Shown here: positions 62,401 to 64,000 of the stretch, one piece after another
Position numbering within the stretch: position 1 is the stretch's first letter
Layout of the letters: each line of letters begins with the position of its first letter
Source: Eulemur rufifrons
Taxonomy: Eukaryota; Chordata; Mammalia; Primates; Lemuridae
Assembly: GCF_041146395.1 (NCBI RefSeq)
Contig: NC_091009.1
Span: 3,236,001 to 3,300,000 of the forward strand
DNA length: 64,000 nucleotides
Direction: 5' to 3'
Program-made: the position numbers and the translations under genes
The notes under the pieces: model-generated
What the model saw: only the letters and a program-made list of their open reading frames with translations
Database searches by the model: none
Told to the model about the DNA's origin: nothing

Positions 62401-64000
62401 AGTGTTAGGGTTAAGGGTCAGGTGTATAGTTCAGGTTTAAGGTTAGCATTAGAGGGTAGGGTTAGTGTAACTGTAGGTCAGTGTTAGGGTTAGATCTCTA
62501 GGCATTAGGGTAATGGTTAGGGTTAGGGTTAAGAGTTAGGGTTAAGTTTAATGGTTAAGGATTGGGATTAGTGTTGAGGGTTAGGGTTAAGGTTATGGGT
62601 AATGACTAAGGATCAAAGGTTAGGGTTATTTTAAGGCGTAGGGTTAGGGTAAGGGGTTAGGGTTAGTGTTAGTGTTGTTGGTAGGGTTAAGGTTAGGGTT
62701 GACGTTTCAGAATTAGGGATTAAGTGTTATGGTTATAGCTAGGAGTTAGGGTTAGAATTACACTATAGGGCTTGTTCTCAGGGTGTGATGCATTAACGTT
62801 AGGATAAGGGGTTAAAGTTAAGGTTACGGTGAGGTTTACATGTTAAGGTGAGCAGTAGGATCAGGGTTAGGTGTTATGTTCTGGGTTAGGGTTATGGGTG
62901 AGGGGTAGGGTTTATCCTTAGGGCACGGGCCCTGTATGCACTACGAGGCGAAGTTAGGGGTCTGTGATGGTCGCTGGGAACCCACTCTATCGTACGCAGT
63001 GTATGGGCCTCTGGGTTTCATGCAGGACACTGTGGCAGAGCCGGCTTTCATGCATGGCTTAGTAGGATTGTAGGCTTTCAAAACTCTGAGAAAGCAAGAA
63101 GTCTGAGAATTAGATTTCGGGTTAGGATTACAGCACGGTTTAGGGATGAAGATTAGTGGTTAGGGTGAGGGCTTAGGGTTAGGGGTTAGGGTTAGGGTTA
63201 GGGTTGCTGGTAGGGTGAAGGTTAGGGTTGACGTTTTAGAATTAGGGATGAGGTGTTACGGTTATGACTATGGTTTAGGATTAGAATTACGGGATAGGGC
63301 TTCTTCTCAAGGTTTTATGCATTCACGTTAAGTTAAGGGGCTAAGTTAGGGTTACGGGGAGGTTTATGTTTTAAGGTGAGCAATAGGATCAGGGTTAGGT
63401 GTTATGTTCAGGGTGAGAGTTATCTGTTAGTGGTAGTGTTTATACTTACCGTACGGGCCCTGTCTGCACTGGGCGGGGGGCGGGGGTTAGGGGGATGGGA
63501 TTGTCCCCGAGAACCCACTCTATCGTACGCTGGGTATGGGCTCCTGGGTTTCATGCAGGACACAGTGGCAGAGCCCCCTTTTACTCATGGCATGGGAGGA
63601 TTGTAGGCTTTCTAAACTCTGAGAAAGCAAGAACTCTGAGAATTAGATTTAGGGGTAGGATTCTGGTAATGTTTAGGGATGAAGATTAGTGTCAGGGTGG
63701 GGTCTTGGGTTAGGGGTTGGGGTTAAATGTTAGTGTTAGGTTTAACAGTTACAGTTAGTTTTACGGTTAAGTCTCAGGGATAGGGTTAAGGTTTGGGTTT
63801 AGCGTTTGGCACAGGGGTAGGCTTCAGTGTTACCTTCATGGTTAAAGATTAGGAGTAGGGTTAGTGTGAGGGTTAAGGGTAAGGGTCAAGATTAAGGGTT
63901 CAGGTTGGGGTTAGGCTTAGGTTTCGGGTTAGGGGTTAGGGTTAGGCTTAGGGTCAAGGGTTAGGATTAGGGTTAAGTGTTGGGCTTAGGGTTGGGGTTT
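62401..64000. repeat. Degenerate TTAGGG array with inverted islands C and B
   Basis: It mirrors the start of the window, not the adjacent part of the left arm. Coordinates sum to about 64,532 (1,502-1,519 with 63,013-63,030; 2,035-2,040 with 62,493-62,498). Island C lies at about 62,926-63,110 and island B at about 63,445-63,650. The last bases match text near 0.54-0.7 kb. No gene is seen. The array continues past the window edge. Confidence 0.87.

Overview
This window is mammalian heterochromatin-like DNA with no host protein-coding gene that I can support. It is a 64 kb block of degenerate telomere-type repeats (CCCTAA on the + strand up to about 48.4 kb, TTAGGG from about 61.8 kb). It surrounds an inverted array of an unrelated ~95-bp satellite and is interrupted by one LINE-1 retrotransposon. 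The L1 ORF2, its G-rich 3' UTR, the MaLR-like LTR and the older L1 fragment point to a placental mammal, most likely a primate. A strepsirrhine (lemur/loris type) is my best guess from the L1 3' end, but that is recognition by eye and is weak.

Layout. (1) 1-7,580: a mosaic of degenerate CCCTAA carrying four recognisable non-telomeric 'islands' of ~200 bp (called A, B, C, D here), with a super-period of about 4.84-4.87 kb. (2) 7,580-47,820: a homogenised higher-order repeat (HOR) of about 1.85-1.89 kb, 18 full units and one partial, each with one D island. (3) 12,931-17,700: a minus-strand L1, 5'-truncated in ORF2, carrying about 2.5 kb of 3'-transduced flanking DNA. It has a poly(A) tail and a 15-bp target-site duplication made from the HOR itself. 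(4) 47,820-48,430: two more islands (E1, E2). (5) 48,431-61,787: a satellite with a ~95-bp monomer and a ~285-bp trimer. Its polarity flips near 54,000, so it forms a large imperfect palindrome with arms of about 5.5 kb and a 2.6 kb spacer. (6) 61,788-64,000: E2, E1, C and B islands and TTAGGG-type repeats in inverted orientation. They mirror 47.8-48.4 kb and then jump to mirror about 0.54-2.25 kb.

How it fits together. Flanks and satellite form one inverted duplication. The left arm contains about 45 kb of mosaic and HOR array that is absent from the corresponding point of the right arm (near 62.35 kb). The HOR also shows local subfamilies and a three-unit-spaced variant block, as expected from unequal exchange or amplification. 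Many short ORFs can be read through the repeats, but they are repeat-phase artefacts. The recurrent ~82-codon ORF of the D island is broken by a stop in one unit. The only real coding relic is L1 ORF2. All identity statements are by-eye alignments; no computation was run.
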